Shown: positions 18,706 to 28,401 of the stretch, piece by piece | How the letters are laid out: every line of letters begins with the position of its first letter | How positions within the stretch are numbered: the stretch's first letter is position 1 | Origin: Amycolatopsis methanolica 239 | Lineage (GTDB): Bacteria > Actinomycetota > Actinomycetes > Mycobacteriales > Pseudonocardiaceae | Length of the DNA stretch: 64,000 nt | NCBI RefSeq assembly: GCF_000739085.1 | Contig: NZ_CP009110.1 | Coordinates: forward strand, 6,014,001-6,078,000 | Direction of reading: 5' to 3' | Position numbers and translations under genes: made by a program | Notes under the pieces: model-generated | What the model was told of the DNA's origin: nothing | The model's database searches: none | What the model saw: only the letters and a program-made list of their open reading frames with translations

Positions 18706-19940
18706 GCGCCGAACCCACCTCCGCCGAGAACCCGTGGCCGGTCCGCACCGTCGCGCGCAAGATCGCCGAGTGGATCAACCGGCTCGGCTCGGTCTGGGTC
18801 GAGGGCCAGGTCACCCAGATCAACGCCCGTCCAGGCACCCAGACCGCGTTCCTCACCCTGCGCGACCCGGCCGCCGACGTCTCCATGACCGTCACCTGCC
18901 CGACCGGCCTGCTGCGCGGCATCGAACCGCCGCTGCGGGACGGCGCCAGCGTGGTCGTCTACGCCAAACCGACCTTCTACCTGGGCCGCGGCACGATCTC
19001 GCTGCGGGCGACCGAGATCCGCGCGGTCGGCATCGGTGAGCTGCTCGCCCGCATCGAACGGCTGCGCCGCCTCCTGGCCGCCGAGGGCCTGTTCGCCAAG
19101 GAACGCAAGCGCCGCCTCCCGTTCCTGCCCAAGGGCATCGGCCTGATCACCGGCCGCGCGTCGGCCGCCGAACGGGACGTCCTGGTCAACGCGCACGCCC
19201 GGTGGCCCGCCGCACCGTTCCAGGTGGTCAACACCGCCGTGCAGGGCGTCCAGGCGGTGCCACAGATCGTCAAGGCGCTGAAGATGCTCGACGCCGACCC
19301 GTCCGTCGAGGTCATCGTCATCGCGCGGGGTGGCGGCAGTGTCGAGGACCTGCTGCCGTTCTCCGACGAGACCCTGTGCCGCGCCGTCGCCGCCGCGCGG
19401 ACCCCGGTGGTCAGCGCCATCGGCCACGAACCGGACACCCCCCTGCTCGACCACGTCGCCGACGTGCGCTGCTCCACCCCGACCGACGCGGGCAAGCGCG
19501 TCGTGCCGGACGTCAAGGAGGAGACCGAGCGGGTCCGGCAGATGCGCGACCGGGCCCGCCGCGCGCTGCACGGCTGGGTGGACACCCAGTGCCGCCTGCT
19601 CGACCAGCTGCGCAGCCGCCCCGTGCTGGCCGATCCGCTCGGCCCGATCAACCAGCGCGCCGACGAGGTCGAGCTGCACCGGGAACGCGGGCGTCGCGCG
19701 GTGCTCAACCTGGTCTCGCACGAGCAGGCCGCGATCTCCGGCGCGCGCGGCAAGCTGACCGCGCTCGGACCGGCCGCGACCCTCGAACGCGGGTACGCGG
19801 TCGTGCAATACCGGGACGACGCGGGCAACCTCCAGGTGCTCCGGCACATCTCTGAAGTAGCGGACGGAACTCCGCTGCGCGTGCGCGTCGTCGACGGAGC
19901 GGTGCACGCGGTCGCGAAATCCACCGAACCTGGGGAGTAG
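18702..19940 (+). CDS. xseA: Exodeoxyribonuclease VII large subunit
   Basis: A 412-residue subunit from GTG 18702. The N-terminal OB fold covers about 10-110 ([16 protein letters not shown]). The catalytic domain opens with [20 protein letters not shown] and includes [20 protein letters not shown] and [34 protein letters not shown] residues typical of XseA. A helical stretch at about 265-345 is shorter than in E. coli, as usual for actinobacteria. It forms the catalytic part of exonuclease VII, which degrades single-stranded DNA from both ends. xseB follows after one small gene. Confidence 0.95.
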   Translation: MSAEPTSAENPWPVRTVARKIAEWINRLGSVWVEGQVTQINARPGTQTAFLTLRDPAADVSMTVTCPTGLLRGIEPPLRDGASVVVYAKPTFYLGRGTISLRATEIRAVGIGELLARIERLRRLLAAEGLFAKERKRRLPFLPKGIGLITGRASAAERDVLVNAHARWPAAPFQVVNTAVQGVQAVPQIVKALKMLDADPSVEVIVIARGGGSVEDLLPFSDETLCRAVAAARTPVVSAIGHEPDTPLLDHVADVRCSTPTDAGKRVVPDVKEETERVRQMRDRARRALHGWVDTQCRLLDQLRSRPVLADPLGPINQRADEVELHRERGRRAVLNLVSHEQAAISGARGKLTALGPAATLERGYAVVQYRDDAGNLQVLRHISEVADGTPLRVRVVDGAVHAVAKSTEPGE

Positions 19941-19943
19941 GAA

Positions 19944-20342
19944 GTGCTGCGTTCCGCTCGGGCAACGTTCCTCCCGCTCACCACGGACGCCGCGGCCCGG
20001 GCCGGGGCGCAGGCCGTTCTCGACCGGGCAGGCGCCGCCGAGGCCGCGGCCGGCGCCTGCTGGGCGTCGCTGCTGGCCGGGTGCGCCGTGCCGGGCCGCT
20101 GGGACCTGGACGTGCGCCTGCGGCAGCTGTCGGAGGCGACCTCGGCCTTCGTGGGCGTGAAGTGGTGGTTCAACGAGGGCGCGCCGCACCGCAGGCGGGT
20201 CGCGCAGGCGCAGGGGTCCATCGAACTGGCGATCACCGAGGGTGACGGCCAGGAGTTCGCCACGGCCTTCGCCGGTTACGACCACGCGATGGCGAGCGCG
20301 GTAGTGTGCGCTCGTCGACCCGCGAGGAGCACAACCCGGTGA
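19944..20342 (+). CDS. Conserved hypothetical protein between xseA and xseB
   Basis: A 132-residue frame starting GTG 19944, three bases after the xseA stop, with GGGGAG ahead. The stop overlaps the xseB GTG start (GTGA), so it is likely translated in the operon. Residues 1-110 are Ala-rich helical with Trp and Cys ([40 protein letters not shown]). The last 20 residues are low complexity. I do not recognise a domain. Tight coupling on both sides supports a real gene. Confidence 0.6.
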   Translation: MLRSARATFLPLTTDAAARAGAQAVLDRAGAAEAAAGACWASLLAGCAVPGRWDLDVRLRQLSEATSAFVGVKWWFNEGAPHRRRVAQAQGSIELAITEGDGQEFATAFAGYDHAMASAVVCARRPARSTTR

Positions 20343-20554
20343 CCGAAGAACTCGGCTATGAACAGGCCCGCGACCAGCTGATCGAGGTCGTCCGCGAGCT
20401 GGAGGCGGGCGGTCTGTCCCTGGAGCAGTCGCTGGCGCTGTGGGAGAAGGGCGAGCACCTCGCCAAGCTGTGCGAGCGTCACCTGGAAGGCGCGCGCGAG
20501 CGCATCGAGGACGCCCTGAAGTCCGTGGAAGACGAAACCGGCGACGAAGGGTGA
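20339..20554 (+). CDS. xseB: Exodeoxyribonuclease VII small subunit
   Basis: A 71-residue protein from GTG 20339, with GAGGAG ten bases upstream. The family core is [34 protein letters not shown], split here as [16 protein letters not shown] and [16 protein letters not shown]. Small subunits wrap round XseA and are needed for nuclease activity. Confidence 0.95.
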   Translation: MTEELGYEQARDQLIEVVRELEAGGLSLEQSLALWEKGEHLAKLCERHLEGARERIEDALKSVEDETGDEG

Positions 20555-20639
20555 CATTCGCCATCACGACGGTGCCCTGCGAGCGCGCGCGAGTCTGAGA
20601 GAATCGTTACCCGCGCCAGCACGACCCTGGAGGGCAGCA

Positions 20640-21710
20640 ATGACCAGCGGCACCCAGTCCCCGAGCTCGACGAGACGCAAGGAAGCGCCGGATCGCAACC
20701 TCGCGATGGAACTGGTGCGCGTCACCGAGGCGGCCGCCATGGCGGCAGGCCGCTGGGTCGGCAAGGGCGACAAGAACGCGGGCGACGGCGCGGCCGTCGA
20801 CGCGATGCGCCAGCTCATCTCGACGGTGTCGATGCGCGGTGTCGTCGTCATCGGCGAGGGCGAGAAGGATGAAGCCCCGATGCTCTACAACGGCGAAGAG
20901 GTGGGCAACGGGGACGGCCCGGCCTGCGACGTCGCCGTGGACCCGATCGACGGCACGACCTTGATGTCCAAGGGCATGCCGAACGCGCTGGCCGTGCTCG
21001 CGGTCGCCGAGCGCGGCGCGATGTTCGACCCGTCGGCGGTCTTCTACATGGAGAAGCTGGCCGTCGGCCCGGAGGCCGCGGGCGTGGTGGACCTGTCCGC
21101 GCCGGTCGCGGAGAACATCCGCCGGGTCGCGAAGGCCAAGCACACCGAGGTCTCCGACGTGACGGTGTGCATCCTGGACCGCCCGCGGCACGAGCAGCTG
21201 GTGAAGGAGGTCCGCGAGGCGGGCGCCCGGATCCGCTTCATCTCCGACGGTGACGTGGCGGGCGCGATCGCCGCGGCCCGTCCGACCACCGGTGTCGACA
21301 TGCTGTTCGGCATCGGCGGCACGCCGGAGGGCATCATCACCGCCTGCGCGATGAAGTGTCTCGGCGGCGAGCTGCAGGGGCGGTTGTGGCCGCAGGACGA
21401 CGCCGAGCGCGAGAAGGCGATCGGCGCCGGGCACGACCTCGACCGCGTGCTCACCACCGACGACCTGGTGCGCGGCGACAACGTGTTCTTCTGCGCGACC
21501 GGCGTGACCGACGGCGACCTGCTGCGCGGGGTGCACTACCGCTCCGGCGGCGCGACGACCCAGTCAATCGTGATGCGTTCCAAGTCCGGCACGGTGCGGC
21601 TGATCGACGGTTACCACCGCCTGACCAAGCTCCGCGCCTACTCCTCCGTCGACTTCGACGGTGTCCTGACCGATGCCCCCGACGACGATGTGGTGCCACC
21701 GCTACCGTGA
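20640..21710 (+). CDS. glpX: Fructose-1,6-bisphosphatase class II
   Basis: A 356-residue gluconeogenic phosphatase. Metal-site motifs [11 protein letters not shown] and [12 protein letters not shown] lie at about 78 and 101; [10 protein letters not shown] and [21 protein letters not shown] follow in the second half. In actinobacteria GlpX is the main FBPase (Rv1099c). ATG 20640 has GGAGG nine bases upstream. The stop overlaps the start of the protease gene after it. Next to fumC it keeps the mycobacterial glpX-fumC neighbourhood, here split by two genes. Confidence 0.96.
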   Translation: MTSGTQSPSSTRRKEAPDRNLAMELVRVTEAAAMAAGRWVGKGDKNAGDGAAVDAMRQLISTVSMRGVVVIGEGEKDEAPMLYNGEEVGNGDGPACDVAVDPIDGTTLMSKGMPNALAVLAVAERGAMFDPSAVFYMEKLAVGPEAAGVVDLSAPVAENIRRVAKAKHTEVSDVTVCILDRPRHEQLVKEVREAGARIRFISDGDVAGAIAAARPTTGVDMLFGIGGTPEGIITACAMKCLGGELQGRLWPQDDAEREKAIGAGHDLDRVLTTDDLVRGDNVFFCATGVTDGDLLRGVHYRSGGATTQSIVMRSKSGTVRLIDGYHRLTKLRAYSSVDFDGVLTDAPDDDVVPPLP

Positions 21711-22555
21711 AACGCCTCCTGCTGATCGCCGCCGCCTGCCTGCTCACCGTGACCGGAGTGGTGCAGTCGGCGGCGGCCCGGCCGGACCTGGTCGGCGGCG
21801 TGTCCGCCGACCAGACCTACCCCTTCATCGCGTCGCTGCAGACCACCGCGGGCAGGCATTTCTGCGGCGCGTCCCTGATCTCCCCGCAGTGGCTGCTGAC
21901 CGCGGCGCACTGCGTCCACGACCAGCCCGCCGACACCTTCACCGCCCGGATCGGCAGCAACGACCGCACGCAGGGCGGTGAGGTCGCGAAACCGGACCGG
22001 GTCATCACCCACCCGAACTACAACCCGAGTGGGCCGGGCGGGGACATCGCCCTGGTCCACCTGGCCGGCCCGGTGCAGGCCGCGCCGGTCGGGCTCGGCA
22101 CGTCGGCCGCTCCAGGCACGTCGGTGCGGCTGCTTGGCTGGGGCCAGCTATGCCCGACCCCGGGTTGCGGCGCCGCGCCGGTCGACCTCCAGCAGCTGGA
22201 CACGACGCTGGTGGACGCGGCCCGTTGCGCGGCGATCGACCCGGCGACCGAGCTGTGTACCGATTCGCCGGGTGGCACGGCAGGCGCGTGCTACGGCGAT
22301 TCGGGCGGGCCGGAGCTGGTCCAGGCCGGCGACCGGTGGCTCCTGCTGGGCCTGACCAGCCGCTCCGGCAACAACGATCCGGCCTGCACGACCGCGCCGT
22401 CGATCTACACCTCGGCGCTGGCCTACACGCAGTGGATCGCCGAGCAGACCGCGCCACCACCGCCCCCGGCACCGGCGCCCAGCCCAGCGCCCAGCCCCAC
22501 GCCGACCCCCTCCCCCAGCCCGACGACGACCTCCACGCCACCGCCGCCCGCCTGA
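21707..22555 (+). CDS. Secreted trypsin-like serine protease (S1) with Pro-rich tail
   Basis: A 282-residue protein from GTG 21707, overlapping the glpX stop (GTGA). A Sec signal peptide (about 1-24, ending SAAARPD) is followed by [16 protein letters not shown], a likely activation-type N-terminus. The catalytic triad is complete: LLTAAHC (His), GGDIALVHL (Asp) and CYGDSGGP (Ser). Three pairs of Cys fit S1 disulfides. The last 40 residues are Pro/Thr/Ser-rich, as in a cell-wall spacer. Coupling of an exported protease to a gluconeogenic enzyme is odd and may only reflect compaction. Confidence 0.9.
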   Translation: MKRLLLIAAACLLTVTGVVQSAAARPDLVGGVSADQTYPFIASLQTTAGRHFCGASLISPQWLLTAAHCVHDQPADTFTARIGSNDRTQGGEVAKPDRVITHPNYNPSGPGGDIALVHLAGPVQAAPVGLGTSAAPGTSVRLLGWGQLCPTPGCGAAPVDLQQLDTTLVDAARCAAIDPATELCTDSPGGTAGACYGDSGGPELVQAGDRWLLLGLTSRSGNNDPACTTAPSIYTSALAYTQWIAEQTAPPPPPAPAPSPAPSPTPTPSPSPTTTSTPPPPA

Positions 22556-22556
22556 C

Positions 22557-23531
22557 TCACAGGTTGCTGGAGTGCCCCGGGAACAGGTGTGCTTCCGGGT
22601 CGAGGGTGACGGCGATGTTGTTGATCGCGGTCGCGGCCTCGCCGAACCCGGTGGCGATCAGCTTGACCTTGCCCGGGTAGGCGGCCACGTCTCCGGCCGC
22701 GAAAACCCGTTCCACACCGGTCGCCATGGTCGAGTCGACCCGGATGGCTCGCTGGTGGATGTCCAGCCCCCAGTTCTCGATGGGCCCGAGGTCGGCGGTG
22801 AACCCGAGCGCGGCCACCACCGCATGCGCGGGCAGCACCACCGGCTCCTCGCCCTTGACCTGCACCTCGACCTCGGCGAGCGCGCCGTCCGGCCCTTCGC
22901 GCAGTGCGGTCACTTCGGCGTCGGTGATGATCCGCACCCCCAGCTCGCGCGCCTGCGTGACGATCGACTCCGCCGCCCGGAACCTGGCACGCCGGTGCAC
23001 CAGCGCGACGCTCGACGCGAGCGGGTGCAGCGCCAGCACCCAGTCGAACGCCGAGTCGCCGCCGCCGACGACCACGACGTCCTGCCCCGCGTGCGCGTCC
23101 AGCGAGGGCACGAAGTGGACCATGCCACGGCCGAGCCAGCCGTCCCCGGCCGGCAGCGGCCGCGGCGTGAATTCGCCGATTCCCGCGGTGATCAGCACGG
23201 CCCTGGCGTGCACGACCTCCCCGCCGTCGAGCACCACGTCCAGCCCGTCGTCACCGCGGCGAAGCTCCTCGGCCTTGCGCCCGAGCAGGTAGGCCGGGTT
23301 CCACGGCGCGGCCTGTTCGACCAGCCCCTTGACCAGGTCGCGGCCGCGCACCGCGGGGAACCCGCCGACGTCGTAGATCAGCTTCTCCGGGTACATCGCG
23401 GTGACCTGCCCGCCGGCCTCCGGCAGCGAGTCGACGACCGCCGTCGACAACCCGCGGAACCCGGCGTAGTACGCGCCGAACAGGCCGGTCGGGCCCGCGC
23501 CGACGATCAGGACGTCCACTGACAGAGCCAT
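22557..23531 (-). CDS. Ferredoxin--NADP+ reductase, thioredoxin-reductase-like (YumC type)
   Basis: A 324-residue FAD protein. FAD site [18 protein letters not shown] is at about 7-24; NADPH site [17 protein letters not shown] is at about 150. The C-terminal FAD motif is [30 protein letters not shown]. No CxxC redox pair is present between the two nucleotide sites, which separates it from thioredoxin reductase and fits YumC-type ferredoxin/flavodoxin reductases. It is divergent from fumC and convergent with the protease gene. Confidence 0.88.
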   Translation of the reverse strand: MALSVDVLIVGAGPTGLFGAYYAGFRGLSTAVVDSLPEAGGQVTAMYPEKLIYDVGGFPAVRGRDLVKGLVEQAAPWNPAYLLGRKAEELRRGDDGLDVVLDGGEVVHARAVLITAGIGEFTPRPLPAGDGWLGRGMVHFVPSLDAHAGQDVVVVGGGDSAFDWVLALHPLASSVALVHRRARFRAAESIVTQARELGVRIITDAEVTALREGPDGALAEVEVQVKGEEPVVLPAHAVVAALGFTADLGPIENWGLDIHQRAIRVDSTMATGVERVFAAGDVAAYPGKVKLIATGFGEAATAINNIAVTLDPEAHLFPGHSSNL

Positions 23532-23634
23532 GGGCCGCCGCCCTTCCGCCGTGATCCAAGTCACCACCGATCTAACCATTCCCGGTGCGCGAACACACGG
23601 AGCGAGCGCCCGGCGGAAGGGCCAGACTCGGGTT

Positions 23635-25032
23635 ATGGCTGAACCTGAATTCCGGATCGAACACGACACGATGGGCGAGGTGAAGGTGCCCGTCGACGCG
23701 CTGTACCGGGCACAGACCCAGCGCGCCGTCGAGAACTTCCCGATCTCCGGCCGGGGCCTCGAGCGCGCCCAGATCCGCGCGCTCGGCCTGCTCAAAGCCG
23801 CGGCGGCGCGGGTCAACGCCCGGTTCGGCGTGCTGGAGGGCGACCTTGCGAACGCGATCGCGGCGGCGGCCGACGAGGTGGCCGAGGGCAGGCACGACGC
23901 GCACTTCCCCATCGACGTGTTCCAGACCGGGTCCGGGACCTCGTCGAACATGAACGCCAACGAGGTCATCGCGACCCTGGCGAGCCGCGCGATGGGCAGC
24001 GACGTGCACCCGAACGACCACGTCAACGCCTCGCAGTCGTCGAACGACACGTTCCCGACGACGATCCACATCGCCGCCACCGAGGCGGTGCTGACGGACG
24101 TGATCCCGGCGCTGAAGCACCTCGCCGAGACCATCGAGGGGCGCGCGGCGGAGTGGCGGGACATCGTCAAGTCCGGCCGCACGCACCTGATGGACGCCGT
24201 GCCGATCACGCTGGGCCAGGAGGCCGGGGCGTGGGCGGCGCAGGTCCGGTTCGGCATCGAGCGGCTGGAGTCCGGGCTGGGCAGGCTGGGGGAGCTGCCA
24301 ATCGGCGGCACCGCGGTCGGGTCCGGGCTGAACGCGCCGGAGGGCTTCGGCGCGGCGGTGGCCGAGGAGCTGGCGAAGGTGACCGGCCTGCCGCTGACCG
24401 AGGCGCGCAACCACTTCGAGGCGCAGGCCAGCCAAGACAGCGTGGTCGAGACCTCCGGGCATCTGCGCACGGTCGCCGTGTCGCTGGCCAAGATCGCCAA
24501 CGACCTGCGCTGGCTCGGCTCCGGTCCGCGCACCGGCCTCGCCGAGCTGCAGCTGCCGGACCTCCAGCCGGGTTCGTCGATCATGCCGGGCAAGGTCAAC
24601 CCGGTGATCCCGGAGGCGACACTTCAGGTGGTCGCGCAGGTCATCGGCAACGACGCGGCGGTGGCCTACGCCGGTTCGCAGGGCAACTTCCAGCTCAACG
24701 TGAACCTGCCGGTGATCGCGCGCAACGTGTTGGAGTCGGCGCGCCTGCTGGCCGCGGTGTCCCGCCTGCTGGCCGACAAGGTGATCGCCGGGATCACCGT
24801 CAACGAGGAGCGCACCAAGGCCTACGCCGAGGGCTCGCCGTCGATCGTCACGCCGCTCAACAAGTACATCGGCTATGAGGAGGCGGCCGCGGTCGCGAAG
24901 CAGGCGCTCAAGGAGCTCAAGACCATCCGTGAGGTCGTCGTCGAGCGCGGCTACATCGAGCAGGGCAAGCTCACCGAGGCCCAGCTCGACGAGGCCCTCG
25001 ACGTGCTCCGGATGGCGCGCGGCGGCAAGTGA
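23635..25032 (+). CDS. fumC: Fumarate hydratase, class II
   Basis: A 465-residue oxygen-stable fumarase that interconverts fumarate and malate in the TCA cycle. Signature [11 protein letters not shown] lies at about 317-327; [11 protein letters not shown] holds the catalytic His at about 181; [16 protein letters not shown] and [12 protein letters not shown] are the substrate-site blocks. ATG 23635 gives the usual start [16 protein letters not shown]. An aspartase is excluded by the fumarase-type segments. Confidence 0.96.
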   Translation: MAEPEFRIEHDTMGEVKVPVDALYRAQTQRAVENFPISGRGLERAQIRALGLLKAAAARVNARFGVLEGDLANAIAAAADEVAEGRHDAHFPIDVFQTGSGTSSNMNANEVIATLASRAMGSDVHPNDHVNASQSSNDTFPTTIHIAATEAVLTDVIPALKHLAETIEGRAAEWRDIVKSGRTHLMDAVPITLGQEAGAWAAQVRFGIERLESGLGRLGELPIGGTAVGSGLNAPEGFGAAVAEELAKVTGLPLTEARNHFEAQASQDSVVETSGHLRTVAVSLAKIANDLRWLGSGPRTGLAELQLPDLQPGSSIMPGKVNPVIPEATLQVVAQVIGNDAAVAYAGSQGNFQLNVNLPVIARNVLESARLLAAVSRLLADKVIAGITVNEERTKAYAEGSPSIVTPLNKYIGYEEAAAVAKQALKELKTIREVVVERGYIEQGKLTEAQLDEALDVLRMARGGK

Positions 25033-25038
25033 TCGGGT

Positions 25039-25066
25039 GGAGGCCACCCGTGGGCGGGTGGCCTCC
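25039..25066. terminator. Bidirectional GC hairpin between fumC and the aldo/keto reductase pseudogene
   Basis: A 12-bp perfect stem, GGAGGCCACCCG / CGGGTGGCCTCC, has a 4-base loop. No T-run follows on either side, so termination strength is uncertain, but its place between convergent stops fits. Confidence 0.7.
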
Positions 25067-25074
25067 GCCCCGGA

Positions 25075-26036
25075 TCAGCGCCGCCGCAGCGACTTGTCCG
25101 CGAGCGCGGGCGGCGTGTAGTCGGGGTCGACGGCGTTGAGGTCGACGCCTGCCAGCAGGTCGGCGAGCTGCTCCGGCGTGCGCGAGCCGATGATCGCCGA
25201 CGTGACCGCCGGGTGCGACCGCACGAACGCGAGGGCCAGGTGCGTGAGCGGGCGGCCCAGGTCGGCGGCCACCTTCTTCAGCTCGTTGGTGGCCGCCAGT
25301 TTCGCCGCGTTCCCGGGCATCGCGGGGTCGAACTTGTGGTTCTGCAGCGCGACCCTGCCCGCCTGCAGATCCACATCGGACGGTGCGGAGTACCGCCCGG
25401 ACAGCCAGCCCGCGGACAGCGGTCCCCACGTCAGCACCCCCCATGCCGTAGCGCTGCGCGGTCGGCAGGACGTGCGCCTCGATGCCCCGGTTGAGGATCG
25501 AGTACGGCGGCTGCTCGGTGCGGAACCGCAACGTGCCCGCGCTGCTCGGCGACCCACTGCGCCTCGACGATCTCCTGCGCCGGGAAGACGGAAGACCCGA
25601 TCGCGCGCACCTTGCCCGCCCGTACGAAGTCCGGCAGCGCCGACAGTGTCTCGTCGATGTCGGTGGTGTGGTCGGGGCGGTGCACCTGGTAGAGGTCGAC
25701 GTGGTCGACGCCGAGCCGGCGCAGGCTGGCGTCCAGCGCCCGCGTCAGCCAGCGGCGGGAGTTGCTGCCGGGCCTGTTCAGGCCGTAGAAGTGCCCCTTG
25801 GTCGCGAGGACCACGTCGTCGCGGCGACCCTTGAGCGCCTTGCCGACGATCACCTCGCTCTCGCCGTCGGAGTAGATGTCGGCGGTGTCGACGAAGTTGA
25901 TGCCCGCGTCGAGCGCGGTGTGGATCATCCGGACCGACTCGTCGTGGTCGCGGTTGCCCCACGCGCCGAACATCATCGCGCCCAGCGTGTACTCGCTGAC
26001 CTCGATGCCGGTGCCGCCGAGAATTCGTCGTCGCAT
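25075..26036 (-). pseudogene. Aldo/keto reductase, disrupted by two +1 frameshifts
   Basis: The protein is readable only by joining three frames. From ATG 26036 the N-terminal half has MRRRILGGTGIEVSEYTLG, INFVDTADIYSDGESE, VLATKGHF and VDLYQVHRPDH, including the Asp, Tyr, Lys and His of the catalytic set. An extra base in the CCC run at 25536-25538 breaks the frame after EAQWVAEQR. A middle piece, RFRTEQPPYSILNRGIEAHV, is in a second frame. A further extra base in the C6 run at 25437-25442 shifts to the third, which reads VLTWGPLSAGWLSGRYS to SLRRR. Corrected length is about 319 residues, normal for this NADPH oxidoreductase family. Both breaks lie in homopolymers, so sequencing error is possible. 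Confidence 0.85.
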
Positions 26037-26091
26037 TTCGAGTTCCTCCTCTGGTGTGTGGTGCCCACGCTCGCCGTGGACGGGGCGGAGG

Positions 26092-26134
26092 ACCAGGCAA
26101 CGCTCGACCTGGGTCTGGTTGTACCAGGCAACGC
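26092..26134. promoter_or_regulatory. Pair of 12-bp direct repeats in the AKR/regulator divergent promoter
   Basis: ACCAGGCAACGC occurs at 26092-26103 and again at 26123-26134, 31 bp apart, close to three helical turns. It sits between two divergent genes, one of them a DNA-binding regulator, so it is a candidate operator. Confidence 0.5.
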
Positions 26135-26159
26135 GCCGGCGGATCGGGATACTGGAGAC

Positions 26160-26982
26160 GTGGACGGAGCTGATCTGGGAGCGTTCCTCAAGGCCCGTCT
26201 CGCGGCGCTGGACCCGCGCGACGTGGGGCTGCCGCCGCAGGGGGTGACGCGGCGCCAGGTGGCCGGGCTGCGCCGCGAGGAACTGGCCCAGCTGGCCGGG
26301 ATCAGCGTCGACTACCTGACCCGCCTGGAGCACGGCCGCGCGCGGAACGTGTCGGGGCGAGGTGCTCGATTCGCTCGCCAGGCGTTGCGCCTCAACCCGG
26401 ACGAGGGCGCCTACCTGCACAACCTCGCGTCACCGCGGCGCAAGCGCACCGGAGGCGGTGCCCGCCTTCGTCTTCGGCCGCTACCTCGACGTGCTGGCGT
26501 GGAACCCGATGGGCGGCGCGATCGCGTTCGACTTCGGCTCGCTGCCACCGGGCGAGCGCAACCTGCCGAAGCTGTTCTTCCTGAACGAGGACGAGGCACG
26601 CGCGCCGCACCCCGAGTTTGACCAGGTCTGCGCGGAGCTGGTGGCGAACCTGCGTGCCGAGGCGGGCCGCTGCCCCGGCGATCCGCGCCTGGCCCAGCTG
26701 ATCGGCGAGCTGTCACTGGGCAGCGACCTGTTCCGCCGCCTGTGGGCCGGGCACCACGTGCGGGAGAAGGCGCACGGCGACAAGCGCATCCACAACCCGC
26801 TGGTCGGCGAGGTGCACCTGCGGTACGAAACGCTGCGCCTGCCGGACGAACCGGACCAGGCGATCGTCACCTACACCGCGGAACCGGGCTCGGCGTCCGA
26901 GCGCGCGCTGGGCCTGCTGGCCAGCTGGATCGCCACCGACGACATCGATCAGGCGACGTTGCGCCGCGCGGCGGGCGGCTGA
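26160..26982 (+). pseudogene. XRE family regulator with MmyB-like ligand domain, frameshifted
   Basis: From GTG 26160 the N-terminal helix-turn-helix is intact (VTRRQVAGLRREELAQLAGISVDYLTRLEHGR). An apparent extra G near 26355-26359 and a missing G near 26380 leave ten residues in the wrong frame; correct reading gives SGEVLDSLARALRLNPDE. A third shift between HNLASPRRKR and AVPAFVFGRYLDVLAWNP puts the ligand-binding half (to 26982) in another frame. That half has LFFLNEDEAR, GSDLFRRLWAGHHVREK and HPLVGEVHLRYETL-like residues of the MmyB domain. Such regulators usually control the enzyme divergently encoded beside them, here the disrupted aldo/keto reductase. Confidence 0.85.
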
Positions 26983-27677
26983 TACTTCCGTGACTGCGCC
27001 GCCGGTTCGGCGCGGTCGTCGACGGTCTCGGCCGAGCTGGTGCGGCTCGCCGGTTCGGCGCCCGCCCGGTTGCCCGGCCACGGCCACCGGCCGTCGCGGC
27101 GCGCCACCAGCACCGCGCAGAACAAGCCGAGCAGCAGCGGCAGGTGGCTGGCCAGCCGTTCCCAGCCGACCCGGCCGCCGACCAGGTCCAGCACGGACAA
27201 CCCGACCAGCACGGCGGCGAAGCTGAGCAGGACCGGCAGCTGGCTGCGCGCCTGTCGCGGCTTCGCGGCCGCCCACAGCAGGGCGATCGCGATGGCGAAG
27301 TTGAACGCCGCGGCCTCGTGCTCGAGGTGCGATCCGGGCTGGACGGCCATCCCATCGGCCATCCGCTGGGGCACGAACAACAGCGACACCACGATGGACA
27401 TCTGGGCGATCGCGGTGAGGACCAGTGCGAGCCGCGGCCAGTCGAGCCGCGCCGGCCGGGCGGGCGCGGGCACATGGTCGAGCACGCGCGCCGACACGTC
27501 CGGCGACGCGGCAGCCGGCTCGAGGCGCACCAGGCGGGTCACCGCCGCCGCCTCGTCCTGCCAGGTAAGACAGGCCGCGCAGCGCGAGACGTGCTCGTCC
27601 AGCGCCACCGGATCCACCCCGGGGTCCTCGCCGTCGAGGTTGGCCGAGATCGCCTCGCGCGCGGTTGCACAGTCCAT
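26949..27677 (-). CDS. Zinc-finger anti-sigma factor, membrane-bound
   Basis: A 242-residue protein. The N-terminus MDCATAREAISANLDGE leads to HVSRCAACLTWQ, the HxxxCxxC zinc motif of ZAS-type anti-sigma factors (about 29-36). Five or so hydrophobic segments lie between residues 85 and 195, so it is likely a membrane-embedded sensor. The C-terminus is polar. It is divergent from an ECF sigma gene, the normal arrangement for a sigma and its antagonist. The stop overlaps the end of the convergent regulator pseudogene by about 34 bp. Confidence 0.85.
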   Translation of the reverse strand: MDCATAREAISANLDGEDPGVDPVALDEHVSRCAACLTWQDEAAAVTRLVRLEPAAASPDVSARVLDHVPAPARPARLDWPRLALVLTAIAQMSIVVSLLFVPQRMADGMAVQPGSHLEHEAAAFNFAIAIALLWAAAKPRQARSQLPVLLSFAAVLVGLSVLDLVGGRVGWERLASHLPLLLGLFCAVLVARRDGRWPWPGNRAGAEPASRTSSAETVDDRAEPAAQSRKYQPPAARRNVA

Positions 27678-27768
27678 ATTTGCATTGTCGTCCGCCCGCG
27701 CTGGATAGTTCCCCTCACTGCTCCGGATTCTGGGATCGGTTGGGATTTCACAGGCCCGTGATGTTTCC

Positions 27769-27797
27769 TTGACGCCGGATGCCATAGAGGCCATAAG
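27769..27797 (+). promoter_or_regulatory. Candidate promoter ahead of the ECF sigma gene
   Basis: TTGACG (27769-27774) and CATAAG (27792-27797) are 17 bp apart, 50 bp before the GTG start. Housekeeping-type spacing; a self-recognised ECF promoter is an alternative I cannot exclude. Confidence 0.4.
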
Positions 27798-27846
27798 GTC
27801 ATCGGTCAGGGCCCGCACCGTCAGGCCGCACTGGGAGGAACGCGAA

Positions 27847-28401
27847 GTGGACGACGACGAGATCACCCGGGACGCCTTCCTGGCGGCGCGCGGCGATCGG
27901 GTGGCCGCCGAGCGCTTCGTGTCCGCCACCCAACGGCAGCTGCACCGCCTGCTGACCTACCTGTCCAACCCCGGCGTGGCCGAGGACCTGGTGCAGGAGA
28001 CCTACCTGCGCGCGTTCGCCGCCCTGCCGTCGTTCGCCGGCCGGTCGCCCGCCCGGATGTGGCTGCTGTCGATCGCCAAGCGCGTCGCCGCCGACCACCT
28101 GCGTGGCAACCGCCGCCGCCCGCAGACCAGCCAGGTCGAGGACTGGGTGGCCTCCGCGGAGCAGAGCGGCGCCCAGACGCCCGACCACGGCCGGCTCGTC
28201 GTACTGCGCAAGCTGATCGCCGAGCTGGAGCCGGAGCGGCGGGAGGCGTTCGTGCTCACCCAGGTGATCGGACTGTCCTACGCCGACGCGGCGGAGGTGT
28301 GCGACTGCGCTGTCGGCACCATCCGGTCCCGCGTGTTCCGGGCCCGCGAGGACCTGACCGCCGCACTCAGCTCGAACGGGCGGGCGGCCTCACTCGGCTG
28401 A
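27847..28401 (+). CDS. ECF-type RNA polymerase sigma factor
   Basis: A 184-residue protein from GTG 27847, with GGAGGAA seven bases upstream. Region 2 reads RQLHRLLTYLSNPGVAEDLVQETYLRAFAALPSF, with the core-binding DLVQETYLRA. Region 4 reads LEPERREAFVLTQVIGLSYADAAEVCDCAVGTIRSRVFRARE, the DNA-binding helix-turn-helix. There is no region 3, typical of ECF factors. It pairs with the divergent zinc anti-sigma gene. The next gene, convergent by 12 bp of overlap, is a cobalt/nickel transporter; whether the sigma controls metal genes is not shown by sequence. Confidence 0.92.
   Translation: MDDDEITRDAFLAARGDRVAAERFVSATQRQLHRLLTYLSNPGVAEDLVQETYLRAFAALPSFAGRSPARMWLLSIAKRVAADHLRGNRRRPQTSQVEDWVASAEQSGAQTPDHGRLVVLRKLIAELEPERREAFVLTQVIGLSYADAAEVCDCAVGTIRSRVFRAREDLTAALSSNGRAASLG

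Noticed and set aside
25075-25103. Aldo/keto reductase as a programmed frameshift gene
   Set aside because: Two +1 events in ordinary homopolymers with no slippery context or stimulatory structure, and the neighbouring regulator is broken too.
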